From contig CAKPXP010000001.1 of the NCBI GenBank assembly GCA_934202005.1, positions 186,001 through 250,000 of the forward strand: a stretch of DNA of 64,000 nucleotides. The letters run 5' to 3'. Under the pieces are notes generated by a model. That model worked only from the letters and a program-made list of their open reading frames with translations, searched no databases and was not told the DNA's origin. Made by a program: the position numbers and the translations under genes. The stretch is from an uncultured Selenomonas sp. GTDB taxonomy: Bacteria > Bacillota > Negativicutes > Selenomonadales > Selenomonadaceae. This document shows positions 48,055 through 57,170 of the stretch, one piece after another. The first letter of the stretch is position 1. Each line of letters begins with the position of its first letter.

Positions 48055-49242
48055 TTATTTTATCGTTCGGAATAAATAATCTTCTAATGCTTGCATATTC
48101 GCATAGAGAGGAGCTGTTCCCGTGATGTGATTAGAAAGAATAACCTCACTTTTCTTTAAATCGTTACGTCGTACCAAGCTTGAATAGTTGGAAAGCTCAA
48201 TGCCGTTTTGATTTCTTCTTGCAATATAGATGTTATCTTTTCGATCCATGAAATCAAGAATCTCTGCATAATGAGTCGTGAAAATCAAACATGCACCACG
48301 AGGGTTGATTTTTGGATTTTTGAAGATGTCCGTAATCATATGAATCAACTCCTTGTTCATATGATTTTCCAATTCATCAACAATAAGATACCCGCCGGTT
48401 TCAAGGACATTTTTTATCAGGAACAGGATATCCTTTCCTTTTATGGTGCCAGACGAAATGATGTTATCCAGTACGAACGGGGAATAAACCACCCTGGATT
48501 TCTTATCACCTCTGAACCTGATTGTATACACAATCCCATCATCGGAGTCTTTGGCATTGAATTCATCCAGCATTGGATCGAAGGCATGAAGGATTGCCGG
48601 ATCAGTTGCACCTCTTGCTACCGATATATTCACATTGGTGAATAAAATGAGCTGCTGTAAAGAGGTATCTGCATCCCTGGTAATAGAAAGCGAAATACTG
48701 GTATCTGGCAACATCATTGCAAGTGTTTCCTTTGAGATAGTGGATCTTTGCATAAATTGGCATTTTTGTTTGCCGGAATCACAGGTATCATATCGGAATG
48801 GATCATCTTTCGACCGGATATCCTGCAAACTTTTTCCAGACAAAAATTCATCTTTGTAATAAAGGCGATCTGCGTCTGCGTTATCCTTCTTTATACCGAT
48901 GATAGAACGGAGTTGCCAGCACATATTGTCACAGATGAATGTGATAGTGATTTCTGTGCCGTCACGTAACAATTCTTTTCCTAAAAGGTTTTTATCATTC
49001 AATGTAGCATTGTTCAATACAATGGACATCGCAAAGAAAAGCAGCTTTAACGATGACGTTTTCCCAGAGGCATTAATGCCAATGATAGCTTCAAGTTTTT
49101 GCGTATAAATGGAGCGTTGAATGGGGAAGACTTGCGTTTTATCTGTAACACGATCGGACGCCATGAAGTTAAAAGAGAATGTACCGTTTTCATAAAGCGG
49201 TAGGTTGCGATACTCTACCTTTAAGATGCGAATAGTCTTCAT
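48055..49242 (-). CDS. AAA-family ATPase, probable defense protein
   Basis: A 395-residue protein with Walker A GINASGKTSSLK (about residues 55-66), a Walker B GGYLIVDELENHM and a following TTHYAEIL switch histidine. This is the AAA_15/AAA_21 pattern of stand-alone SMC-like ATPases often found with restriction systems. No nuclease domain is evident in it. GGGAGG lies seven bases before the ATG at 49242. It is co-directional with the methylase and may be part of the same cargo. A hairpin (CATACACATA/TATGTGTATG) lies in its upstream leader. Confidence 0.7.
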   Translation of the reverse strand: MKTIRILKVEYRNLPLYENGTFSFNFMASDRVTDKTQVFPIQRSIYTQKLEAIIGINASGKTSSLKLLFFAMSIVLNNATLNDKNLLGKELLRDGTEITITFICDNMCWQLRSIIGIKKDNADADRLYYKDEFLSGKSLQDIRSKDDPFRYDTCDSGKQKCQFMQRSTISKETLAMMLPDTSISLSITRDADTSLQQLILFTNVNISVARGATDPAILHAFDPMLDEFNAKDSDDGIVYTIRFRGDKKSRVVYSPFVLDNIISSGTIKGKDILFLIKNVLETGGYLIVDELENHMNKELIHMITDIFKNPKINPRGACLIFTTHYAEILDFMDRKDNIYIARRNQNGIELSNYSSLVRRNDLKKSEVILSNHITGTAPLYANMQALEDYLFRTIK

Positions 49243-49324
49243 GCTGATACCTCCCGATAATATTTTATCATATTTTATACACATAAACAAGCATTGCGTT
49301 TATATGTGTATGCCGAGAGAAAGT

Positions 49325-49353
49325 TGACAGAGAACCTTTCCTGTACTATAATA
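49325..49353 (+). promoter_or_regulatory. strong sigma-70 promoter upstream of the helicase gene
   Basis: TTGACA (49325-49330), 17-bp spacer, TATAAT (49348-49353). A 34-bp perfect palindrome follows at the start of the transcript. Confidence 0.82.
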
Positions 49354-49362
49354 AAAGTAAGC

Positions 49363-49396
49363 CAATAATATACAGAATATTCTGTATATTATTGGC
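49363..49396. repeat. 34-bp perfect palindrome, probable operator
   Basis: Arms CCAATAATATACAGAAT (49363-49379) and its complement (49380-49396), with no spacer. It begins 10 bp after the -10 box, so it covers the transcription start. It ends 9 bp before class-A promoter 5. Confidence 0.82.
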
Positions 49397-49405
49397 AGGG
49401 AAAGT

Positions 49406-49448
49406 TGAAAAAAAGCGGTGGTTCATGAAATGTGGCAGAACTTACCCT
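49406..49448 (+). promoter_or_regulatory. class-A promoter 5
   Basis: TGAAAAAAAGCGGTGGTTC at 49406 and TACCCT at 49443, 37 nt apart. The weakest -10 of the set. Confidence 0.55.
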
Positions 49449-49486
49449 GTACCTATAGAGGTTTTTCTACTATAGGAGGGATTGGG

Positions 49487-52400
49487 ATGATTAATCGCAA
49501 TACGATGCTGATTGAGAATCATCGCTTTTGGACAGAGCTTCGGGGCAACAAGGGACGGTACCTGGATTTTCTGGGGACGATGGCCAAATATCACAAGTAC
49601 AATCTGATGCAGCAGGCTAACCTGTTCTTCCATGCTCCATCCGCAGCAACGGCAGTTGCTCCGCTGGAGGTATGGCAGAAACTGGGGCATCCTGTGAGAG
49701 AACATGCACGTGCCATCCCCATCTTGACGGGAGAACGCAACCGGGAAACCATCTCGTATGTCTATGACATGCGGGATACGGAAGGGTATCAGGAAGGGCA
49801 GACCGTTCTGTGGAAATTGGACGAGAACGCGGATCGTCCCTATCTGGAGCAGTGCTTTCCGGGAGAGGCTACCGCAAGCATTCAGGAACGCGTCCTCAGC
49901 AAGTGCCGCCAGCTTGCAGAAGGGTCGCCGGTTGAGAATCCGGAATTGGTGGTTCTTAGCACCGCGTATGTGGTACTGACGCGGATGGGATATGACACGG
50001 ACGCTGTCGTCGGACTTCCACTCTTGCAACTTCCCTGGCAAGATATCCATCCAGATGAAGCATTGGCAGCCGTCAATCAGTTCAGCCAGCAGCTGCTGAA
50101 CCCCATCGGCAAATACATTCGAGACAAGGAGAGAGAACATCATGAACAGCAAGACGAACATCGACGTGGAAACAAAGTACTTCGGGGGGATGGCGTCCAT
50201 CCGTCGCCATTATCTGAGGGAAGTGAAGCCGGAATTGTGGAAGGAACTGGTGGAGAGCGGGGAAGCAGCAGCGTATCTGGAACGGTTCGAGGAGGAGTAT
50301 TCGGAGAAGTTCAGCCGGATGGAGAACCGGATGCTGGAGAAGGAAGGGATTCTGGGGCATCCGGCACCGGGGATGGATTGGTACACGTGGATGACCCGCT
50401 GCACCCAGATCCACGAGCAGGTGAGGGAGATTCTTTCGGCGGAGATTCAGTCGTAACCGAAGGAAGCCAGGACGGAACGCAGGAGACTCAGCCAGAATCG
50501 TCTAATGCAATTGATTGGTCGGCCATCGACTATGAAGCAGATCTTTCCAGTGTAAGCGGCAAGCGCAAGGTATTCCAGCGCAACCTGGCTGCGATCCGTG
50601 TCATGAAGCAGTTGGAAGCAGAAGACCGCTCTGCCACGCCAGAAGAACAACGCTTGCTGAAAAGCTATGCTGGTTTTGGAGGTCTGCCGGAAGCCTTTGA
50701 TGAATTCAACACATCGTGGAAGAAGGAATACCAGGCGTTACGTGCCGAGCTGAGTGACAGTGAATTCACATCGGCTCGCGGCAGTGTGCTGAATGCGCAT
50801 TTCACCAGTCCGATGCTTGTGCAGCAAATCTACAGTGCATTGGAGAAGATGGGCTTCCAGCAGGGCAACATCCTGGAACCTGCCGCAGGTTCTGGACGAT
50901 TCTTTGATTCTATGCCGGACGATATGCGTAAGAACAGCCATGTCTTTGGTGTGGAGTTGGATGACCTTACCAGCCGCATCACGGCCAAGGCATACCCGAA
51001 TGTCACCATGAGCAATCAGGGGTTTGAGACGACTTCCTTCTCAAATGGCTCGTTTGACCTGGCAGTCAGTAATGTCCCATTCGGGAATTACCAAGTGACA
51101 AGCGATTTGTCTCATCGGGCTGACAGCTTCTTGATCCATGATTATTTCCTGGCCAAGATGCTGGATGATGTGCGTCCTGGCGGCCTGGTTGTGGCCATGA
51201 CCTCAAAAGGAACGATGGACAAGAAGGATGCAAGAGTCCGGGAATACCTGGCACGCCGTGCAGAGCTTGTCACGGCAATCCGTTTGCCCAATACGGCTTT
51301 CCAGGCGGCTGGGACATCTGCCACAACGGATATCCTGATTTTGAAGAAACGAGAGCAGGTACTGGACAAGGATGATGAACTTCCAACCTGGGCGCATCGC
51401 TTTACCAATAATTACAATCTGTACTGGGATGAACATCCGGATGCCGTCATGGGGACATTGAAGCATGAGACTGGCCCTTATGGCCCGGAACTCACGTGTG
51501 TCCCTAATCCGGACATGCCGCTTGAGCAGCAGCTCCAGACATTTATCCAGTCCATCCCGCAGGTCTATCAGCCTGAGGATGTGCCGTTGCCGGTTCCTGT
51601 GCAGGAGCAGCAGTACGGGCGCACGCGGCCCTATGGCATTTTCTATGAAGATGGAGATCTCATCCATTATGCCGTAACTGGTACGCATGAGAAGTTGGAT
51701 GTCACGCCGAAACAGGCGCAGAAAGTCCTCTCTGCCATTCATCTGCGGGATGCAACGTATGAACTGCTGGAAGCGGAGAAGAACGGTTGCTCTCAGGTAG
51801 AACTGGCAGGCTTGCAGCGCAAGCTGAACGCCCTGTACGATGAACATGTAGATCGGCATGGAAGAATCCAGGGCGACAAAGAACTGGGAAAGCTCTTCCG
51901 TGATGATCCTTCGTATCCACTTCTTCGCTCCCTGGAAGTCTATGATGGGAAAGTGTTCCAGCGGAAGACCGACCTCTTCTACAAGCGAACCATAAAGCCG
52001 GACGTTGCGCCGACTCATGCGGATACGGCAGAAGATGCCTTGAAGATTTCCATGCAGGAAAAAGGGCGCGTAGACCTTCCTTATATGGCAGGACTGACCG
52101 GCGATTCGACGGAATCCCTGGTTGACAGCCTGGAATATACCAGTATCTACTACGATGCAGAGAAGAAGGAGTACCAGCTGGCGGATGAATATCTGAGCGG
52201 CGATATCCGTCAAAAAATCACGTTCCTTACCAGGGAGAAAGAGAAACTGGCGGGCAATCTTGCACAAAAGACAGCCGACCTTTTGTACCCGGAGTGGAAA
52301 GCATATGCATGGAAGCCCCGCAATGACTGGGAGCGGAGGTTCCTGACGGCAGCAAAAGAAGGGAAACGTATCTACTCCTATACCTTGCGGCTGAAAGAGC

Positions 52401-55400
52401 GGGATTACCTGGAAGACCATAAAGAGGAACGAGAGTTTGCGGCCATGGTGGCTGGCGTCATGGACAGCAACGCCTTTGTCGTGCCGCGCTTCCAGGAAGA
52501 TCCGCTCTTTGCCTTGGAAGCCATGCGGTATGGCAAGCCAATCCGCCGCACGACCCAAGGCGAACAAATCTTGAGCAGTATCCTTCAAGAAATGGATCTG
52601 CCAGAAGATGCGATGACAGACATGGCGTGCGGGCATCTTACCCCGCAGGATGCCATGGCAGTAGAATTCCTTCGGGAACGCCTCGGCGGGTATCCATCGG
52701 ACGATGCAGCAGAGCAGAAGCTGTTCTTAGATCATCTGCGGGAAGAATGGGATGTCTACCAGGTAGAAAAACAGAATGCCAGGGATGCCCTGCGGCAGGA
52801 TCTCAAGCAGGGCAATATCCAGTCCATGGTCAGGCAGATGGAACGCCTGGATAAGAACCTGGAGGCACTGGAAACCGTGAAGCCCAAAGACCTGACAGCG
52901 GAGGAAATCCATGCCACATTGGGAACGACATGGATCCAGCCTGAGTATATCCGGGATTTCTTGGTCGATACGATGTCCTTGTCGTACTCTGAGGAAGAAA
53001 ACCTGGATGTGCAGTATTCTCCGGTTACAGGAAAATGGCATATTGACGGCAAGAATGTCTCAGACAATGCCAAAGTCAATAAGACCTACGGCACGGAATC
53101 CATCAATGCGCTGAATCTCTGTGAGCTGGCCTTGAACCTCAAGCAGCCGAAAGTATATCAGACGGTCATTGAAGACGGAGAAGAAAAGCGGCGCGTCGAC
53201 CAGGAACGTACCGTACAGGCACAGCTCAAAATGGATGATTTGCGGCAAGCCTTTGAGAAATGGCTCTGGAAAGATGAAGACCGCAAGAAATCCCTTGTTG
53301 ACTATTACAACCGCCATTTCAACAACATCCGGCCTCGTGAGTACAATGGCTCTTATCTGACCTTCCCCGGCATGGCAGCGGATATCCAGCTCCGCCCCCA
53401 TCAGAAGGATGCGATTGCCCATACCCTGTATGGCGGCAATACGCTCCTGGCGCATTGTGTCGGTGCAGGAAAGACCTATGAGATGGTAGCCAGTGCCATG
53501 GAATCCAAGCGGTTGGGCATTGCCCATAAGCCTATGATTGTCGTGCCGAAGCATCTGACGGAACAGACAGGTGCAGAATTCATGCGCCTCTATCCAGGGG
53601 CAAAGATCCTGGTTGCCAGCAAGAAAGATTTCGAGGAGAAAAACCGGAAGGAATTCTGCGCCAAGATTGCTACGCAGAACTGGGATGCCGTCATTCTGGG
53701 CTACACGCAGTTCCAGAAGATTCCTCTGAGCCGTGAACGGCAGCAGGCCATCTTGGATCAGCAGGTAGCGGAACTGACAGAAGCGATTCAGGAAGCAAGC
53801 CGTGACGCGCTAGGGAAGCCTACCTTCACCGTCAAGCAGATGGAAGCGAAGAAGAAAGAATTGGTAGCTCGCTTGACAAAGCTGGAGAAGAACGAAGAAA
53901 AGGATGATACCATCACGTTTGAGGAGCTGGGCGTAGACCGGCTGTACGTGGATGAGGCGCACTACTTCAAGAACCTTTACACGACAACTAAGATGTCGAA
54001 TGTCGCAGGAGTACAGACCTCTGATGCGCAAAAATCAACCGACCTGTACGAGAAGTGCCAGTATCTCAACGAAGTCACGCATGGCAAGGGTATCATCTTT
54101 GCCACGGGTACGCCGGTATCCAACAGCATGACGGAACTCTTTACCTTGCAGCGTTACTTGCAGCCGGATCGCTTGCACCAGGAAGGATTACATCATTTTG
54201 ATGATTGGGCATCAACCTTCGGGCAGACTGTTCTGTCTACCGAGATCAGCCCGGAGGGCAAGGGCTTCCGAGAAAAAACACGGTTCGCGAAGTTCTACAA
54301 CTTGCCGGAACTCATGAGCATGTTCAAGGAAATCGCTGACATCAAGATGCCGGACATGATTCATCTGGACGTTCCGGACTGTGAGTATGTCGTTGAGAAG
54401 CTGCCGCCGTCGTCCGAACAGAAGGCGATGGTCGATAAGCTGGCGGATCGTGCGAAGCTCGTCCGGGATGGACGTGTCCTGCCGCAGGATGACAACATGC
54501 TCAAGATCACGAACGAAGGCCGCAAATTAGCCCTGGACAGCCGCATCCTGGATCCTGAGCTGCCGGACAATCCGGACAGCAAGGTGAACCGCTGCGTGCA
54601 GAATGTTCTCCAGATCTATCAGGATACGAGCGAGCAGCAGTCCACGCAGCTGATCTTCTGTGACCAGTCTACGCCGAATCAGGACGGACGCTTCAACGTC
54701 TATGACGATATTCGCGCAAAGCTGATTGCCCAAGGCGTGAAGCCGGAGGAGATTGCGTACATTCATGACGCGAATACGGATAAGGCAAAAGAAGTACTAT
54801 TTGAGAAAGTCCGCCAGGGCAAGGTGCGTATTTTGCTCGGCTCCACTGACAAGATGGGCGTTGGGACGAATGTGCAGGATCGACTGATTGCGACACATGA
54901 CCTGGATGTCCCTTGGCGTCCGGCTGACCTGGAACAGCGGCGTGGCCGCATTGTCCGCCAGGGCAATCAGAATCAGCGGGTCAAAGTCTTCCGTTATGTC
55001 ACGGAGGGAACGTTTGACGCATATATGTGGCAGCTAATCGAGAACAAGCAGCGGTTCATCTCTCAGATCATGACCTCGAAGGCACCGTCCCGTGAAGCAG
55101 AAGACTGCGATGAACTGACGCTCTCGTATTCAGAGATCAAGGCTTGTGCGACAGGCAATCCGCTCATCAAGGAGAAAATGGATGTCGACAATGACATCCA
55201 GCGGCTCAAGATGGCAAAATCGGAGTACCTGGAAGCGCGTGCTGACCTGACGGAGAAATGCCAGATTGAGTATCCGAAGCAGATCCGGATGTGCAAGGAA
55301 ATCATCGAGAGGCTGGAAGATACGAAGATGCTGACCGATGGATCTGTCATGCGTGACGACAATGGCAACGAACTCTTCAGCCTGGAACTGAACGGGAAAA

Positions 55401-56170
55401 TCTACACGAAGCCATCCGAAGCCAATGCCGCTCTGGAAAAAGCCGCTGCCGGTGATCTGAACCGCGTTCAGGGTCATTTCAAGGGGATGCGCTTTACCAT
55501 GGTCATGGACTATGACACCAACACGCCGAACATCGTCTTGATGCATAAGATTTCGTTCCGGGTTCCGGTAGCAGACTCCCGCATGTCGGTAACGGTGCGC
55601 CGGATGGAAGAGGCCATCAAGAACCTGAGCAGCAAGATCGGCTACCACAAGGAACAGCTGGTGCAGCTGGAACACAATCTTGCTGTGGCAAAAGAAGAGT
55701 TACAGAATCCTTTCGACAAGGAAGCACTCTTGCAGGAGAAGCTGGCCCGGTCTGCTGAACTGGAGAAGCTCTTGAAAGATGATGGCAAACCGGCGCAGGA
55801 AGAAGCCTCTGAGCGTCTGGCACGCATCACAGACTGTCTGACTGAAAATGGCTCGATCAAAGAATCTTTTCTGAAAGCTCCGGCGCAAGATGCCGCAGAG
55901 CGTGCGTTCTTGTTCATGGCCTGCTTCCAGCTCATCCGGCAGGAACGCCAGGAACATCCGGATGATTTTTCCGTGGCAAAGGTCGCGTGGAACGAAGACT
56001 TTGACCGTCAATGTGCCATCCATATGATTCAGAAGGGGATAGCAGCAGACCAGATTGCCGATACCATTGCCAGATTGTCGCCGTCCATGCCGGACTTCGC
56101 AACGGTAGCAGAGGAGGTTGACACCTTGATGCGCGAGAATGCAGCATGTGCCGACCGTGACAGTCGCTGA
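49487..56170 (+). CDS. giant methylase-helicase of conjugative elements
   Basis: About 2227 residues. Domain order: an N-terminal domain of about 200 residues (WTELRGNKGRYLDFLGTMAK) and a low-complexity Gly/Asp-rich linker (about 205-345), which overlaps a second reading frame. Next is an N6-methylase-like domain (NILEPAAGSGRF near 461, SNVPFGNYQ near 528), then an SNF2/DEAH helicase with GAGKT near 1325, VDEAHYFKN near 1489 and QRRGRIVRQG near 1817. The tail (about 2160-2210) has one helical-repeat unit (CAIHMIQKGIAADQIADTIA). Members of this group are carried by Firmicute conjugative elements and may protect incoming DNA. AGGAGGG sets the ATG at 49487. Confidence 0.8.
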   Translation: MINRNTMLIENHRFWTELRGNKGRYLDFLGTMAKYHKYNLMQQANLFFHAPSAATAVAPLEVWQKLGHPVREHARAIPILTGERNRETISYVYDMRDTEGYQEGQTVLWKLDENADRPYLEQCFPGEATASIQERVLSKCRQLAEGSPVENPELVVLSTAYVVLTRMGYDTDAVVGLPLLQLPWQDIHPDEALAAVNQFSQQLLNPIGKYIRDKEREHHEQQDEHRRGNKVLRGDGVHPSPLSEGSEAGIVEGTGGERGSSSVSGTVRGGVFGEVQPDGEPDAGEGRDSGASGTGDGLVHVDDPLHPDPRAGEGDSFGGDSVVTEGSQDGTQETQPESSNAIDWSAIDYEADLSSVSGKRKVFQRNLAAIRVMKQLEAEDRSATPEEQRLLKSYAGFGGLPEAFDEFNTSWKKEYQALRAELSDSEFTSARGSVLNAHFTSPMLVQQIYSALEKMGFQQGNILEPAAGSGRFFDSMPDDMRKNSHVFGVELDDLTSRITAKAYPNVTMSNQGFETTSFSNGSFDLAVSNVPFGNYQVTSDLSHRADSFLIHDYFLAKMLDDVRPGGLVVAMTSKGTMDKKDARVREYLARRAELVTAIRLPNTAFQAAGTSATTDILILKKREQVLDKDDELPTWAHRFTNNYNLYWDEHPDAVMGTLKHETGPYGPELTCVPNPDMPLEQQLQTFIQSIPQVYQPEDVPLPVPVQEQQYGRTRPYGIFYEDGDLIHYAVTGTHEKLDVTPKQAQKVLSAIHLRDATYELLEAEKNGCSQVELAGLQRKLNALYDEHVDRHGRIQGDKELGKLFRDDPSYPLLRSLEVYDGKVFQRKTDLFYKRTIKPDVAPTHADTAEDALKISMQEKGRVDLPYMAGLTGDSTESLVDSLEYTSIYYDAEKKEYQLADEYLSGDIRQKITFLTREKEKLAGNLAQKTADLLYPEWKAYAWKPRNDWERRFLTAAKEGKRIYSYTLRLKERDYLEDHKEEREFAAMVAGVMDSNAFVVPRFQEDPLFALEAMRYGKPIRRTTQGEQILSSILQEMDLPEDAMTDMACGHLTPQDAMAVEFLRERLGGYPSDDAAEQKLFLDHLREEWDVYQVEKQNARDALRQDLKQGNIQSMVRQMERLDKNLEALETVKPKDLTAEEIHATLGTTWIQPEYIRDFLVDTMSLSYSEEENLDVQYSPVTGKWHIDGKNVSDNAKVNKTYGTESINALNLCELALNLKQPKVYQTVIEDGEEKRRVDQERTVQAQLKMDDLRQAFEKWLWKDEDRKKSLVDYYNRHFNNIRPREYNGSYLTFPGMAADIQLRPHQKDAIAHTLYGGNTLLAHCVGAGKTYEMVASAMESKRLGIAHKPMIVVPKHLTEQTGAEFMRLYPGAKILVASKKDFEEKNRKEFCAKIATQNWDAVILGYTQFQKIPLSRERQQAILDQQVAELTEAIQEASRDALGKPTFTVKQMEAKKKELVARLTKLEKNEEKDDTITFEELGVDRLYVDEAHYFKNLYTTTKMSNVAGVQTSDAQKSTDLYEKCQYLNEVTHGKGIIFATGTPVSNSMTELFTLQRYLQPDRLHQEGLHHFDDWASTFGQTVLSTEISPEGKGFREKTRFAKFYNLPELMSMFKEIADIKMPDMIHLDVPDCEYVVEKLPPSSEQKAMVDKLADRAKLVRDGRVLPQDDNMLKITNEGRKLALDSRILDPELPDNPDSKVNRCVQNVLQIYQDTSEQQSTQLIFCDQSTPNQDGRFNVYDDIRAKLIAQGVKPEEIAYIHDANTDKAKEVLFEKVRQGKVRILLGSTDKMGVGTNVQDRLIATHDLDVPWRPADLEQRRGRIVRQGNQNQRVKVFRYVTEGTFDAYMWQLIENKQRFISQIMTSKAPSREAEDCDELTLSYSEIKACATGNPLIKEKMDVDNDIQRLKMAKSEYLEARADLTEKCQIEYPKQIRMCKEIIERLEDTKMLTDGSVMRDDNGNELFSLELNGKIYTKPSEANAALEKAAAGDLNRVQGHFKGMRFTMVMDYDTNTPNIVLMHKISFRVPVADSRMSVTVRRMEEAIKNLSSKIGYHKEQLVQLEHNLAVAKEELQNPFDKEALLQEKLARSAELEKLLKDDGKPAQEEASERLARITDCLTENGSIKESFLKAPAQDAAERAFLFMACFQLIRQERQEHPDDFSVAKVAWNEDFDRQCAIHMIQKGIAADQIADTIARLSPSMPDFATVAEEVDTLMRENAACADRDSR
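50142..50456 (+). CDS. tnpV: TnpV-like protein overprinted on the helicase linker
   Basis: A 104-residue ORF in another frame inside the helicase gene: YFGGMASIRRHYLREVKPEL, then WKELVESGEAAAYLERFEEE, and DWYTWMTRCTQIHEQV. This resembles TnpV proteins (transposon-associated, function unclear). AAGGAG at 50126-50131, eleven bases before the ATG, suggests it is translated. The host frame here is a low-complexity linker, as expected for overprinting. The overlap may be ancient, because the linker is otherwise unconstrained. Confidence 0.65.
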   Translation: MNSKTNIDVETKYFGGMASIRRHYLREVKPELWKELVESGEAAAYLERFEEEYSEKFSRMENRMLEKEGILGHPAPGMDWYTWMTRCTQIHEQVREILSAEIQS

Positions 56171-56189
56171 GATGTCCATGATGGACATC
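56171..56189. repeat. 19-bp palindrome copy 13
   Basis: Exact copy directly after the helicase stop, with five extra symmetric pairs (GCTGA...TCAGC), giving 14-bp arms. Confidence 0.9.
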
Positions 56190-56208
56190 TCAGCCATCAA
56201 GCCGTTCC

Positions 56209-56237
56209 TTGTATTTGAATCGGGGATGTGGTACAAT
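56209..56237 (+). promoter_or_regulatory. promoter of type I antitoxin RNA, locus 2
   Basis: TTGTAT (56209-56214), 17-bp spacer, TACAAT (56232-56237). Confidence 0.7.
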
Positions 56238-56243
56238 CAAGAC

Positions 56244-56336
56244 AGAAATAGCGGCCGATGTTCGCGCGTCGGACCCGCCGTTCAGTTTTTTAGACTTTGG
56301 GACGTTCCGAGCTTAAACGTAGATCAGTTAGTGCTA
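56244..56336 (+). ncRNA. putative antisense antitoxin RNA, locus 2 (3' end unknown)
   Basis: Transcript expected from the promoter at 56209 and antisense to the end of the small toxin message. A GC-rich hairpin region and TTTTTT near 56290 could end it early. Span estimated. Confidence 0.42.
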
Positions 56337-56411
56337 CTTAAGTAGCGCAAGGATCGCCACAAGTACCTGCAAAAAAGCCAGCACTAGGGCTACTTTTTCG
56401 TAAGTCGTCAT
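56334..56411 (-). CDS. small hydrophobic type I toxin, locus 2
   Basis: A 25-residue peptide MTTYEKVALVLAFLQVLVAI plus LALLK, homologous to the peptide at 40688-40762. GGGGAGG lies eight bases before the ATG and is paired in a CCCCG-UUCG-CGGGG hairpin (56423-56436), so the ribosome site is hidden. An in-frame ATG two codons earlier is too close to the site. An extended -10 TATACT lies at 56466-56461. It looks like a membrane toxin of a type I system. Confidence 0.72.
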   Translation of the reverse strand: MTTYEKVALVLAFLQVLVAILALLK

Positions 56412-56443
56412 GGGCATCACCTCCCCGCGAACGGGGAACCGAC

Positions 56444-56466
56444 CATCGACCGCCGAGAATAGTATA
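56444..56466 (-). promoter_or_regulatory. toxin promoter and 5' pairing element, locus 2
   Basis: -10 TATACT on the - strand, preceded by TGG. Then GCGGTCGATG (56453-56444) near the 5' end of the message, complementary to CATCGGCCGC (56260-56251) near its 3' end. Confidence 0.6.
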
Positions 56467-56517
56467 CCATGGTGCTGGCTTTTTTGCTATCTCTGACATA
56501 GTCAATTCAATATTCTC

Positions 56518-56562
56518 TTGATTCCCTCCAGTAACTATCTTATAATGATAGTTACTGGAGGG
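56518..56562 (+). promoter_or_regulatory. abiE promoter with flanking inverted-repeat operator
   Basis: TTGATT (56518-56523), 17 bp, TATAAT (56541-56546). The -10 lies in the loop of a perfect 16-bp inverted repeat (CCCTCCAGTAACTATC at 56524-56539 and its complement at 56547-56562). AbiEi antitoxins are known to repress through such repeats. Confidence 0.82.
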
Positions 56563-56568
56563 AATGTT

Positions 56569-57168
56569 ATGATACAGACAACAGAAGCCTTGCTGTTCCA
56601 ATTGGAACAGCAAGGCTATCGCAATCCGCAGACCAAGATCCAGCGGCTTGTCCGAGAGAAGAAGCTGATTCCCGTTCGGCGGGGACTTTATGAAACGGAT
56701 CTGCATGTCGAGCCATATCTTCTGGCAGGTGTAATCTATGGGCCGTCTTATGTATCGTTTGCTTCGGCACTTTCTGTGTATGGTATGATTCCAGAGCGGG
56801 TCTATGCCTGCACTTCTGCCACGCAGCATAAGAACCGCCGCAAGGAATACCATACGCCGTTCGGAACATTCCTTTATCAGGATGTCCCGGCATCTGTATA
56901 TCCATATGGCGTGATTTGGAAAACGGACGGGAAAGCATACAGCTACCAGATTGCTACCCCGGAGAAGGCTCTTTGTGATATGCTATATATCCAGAAGCCA
57001 CCAGTCTATTCCGTGAAGGATCTAAAGTACCTGCTGTTTTCTGACCTGCGGATCGATGAGGAAGAGTTCTCTAAGCTGAATCGGGAAGACTTGCAGTTCC
57101 TTTGTCCGAAATATCATAAAGCGACATTGACGCAACTTTCCTTGTTTTTGAATCGGGAAGGACGATGA
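56569..57168 (+). CDS. abiEi: AbiEi-like antitoxin
   Basis: A 199-residue protein with an N-terminal winged HTH (ALLFQLEQQGYRNPQTKIQR, then LVREKKLIPVRRGLYET) and the typical AbiEi middle (YLLAGVIYGPSYVSFASAL; YQIATPEKALCDML). It autoregulates and counteracts the nucleotidyltransferase toxin AbiEii. GGAGGG six bases before ATG 56569, within the right arm of the operator. Intact, unlike its partner. Confidence 0.85.
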   Translation: MIQTTEALLFQLEQQGYRNPQTKIQRLVREKKLIPVRRGLYETDLHVEPYLLAGVIYGPSYVSFASALSVYGMIPERVYACTSATQHKNRRKEYHTPFGTFLYQDVPASVYPYGVIWKTDGKAYSYQIATPEKALCDMLYIQKPPVYSVKDLKYLLFSDLRIDEEEFSKLNREDLQFLCPKYHKATLTQLSLFLNREGR

Positions 57169-57170
57169 GC

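Noticed and set aside
51203..52636. A 477-codon open frame on the minus strand
   Set aside because: Antisense shadow inside the helicase gene, without a ribosome site or known motif.
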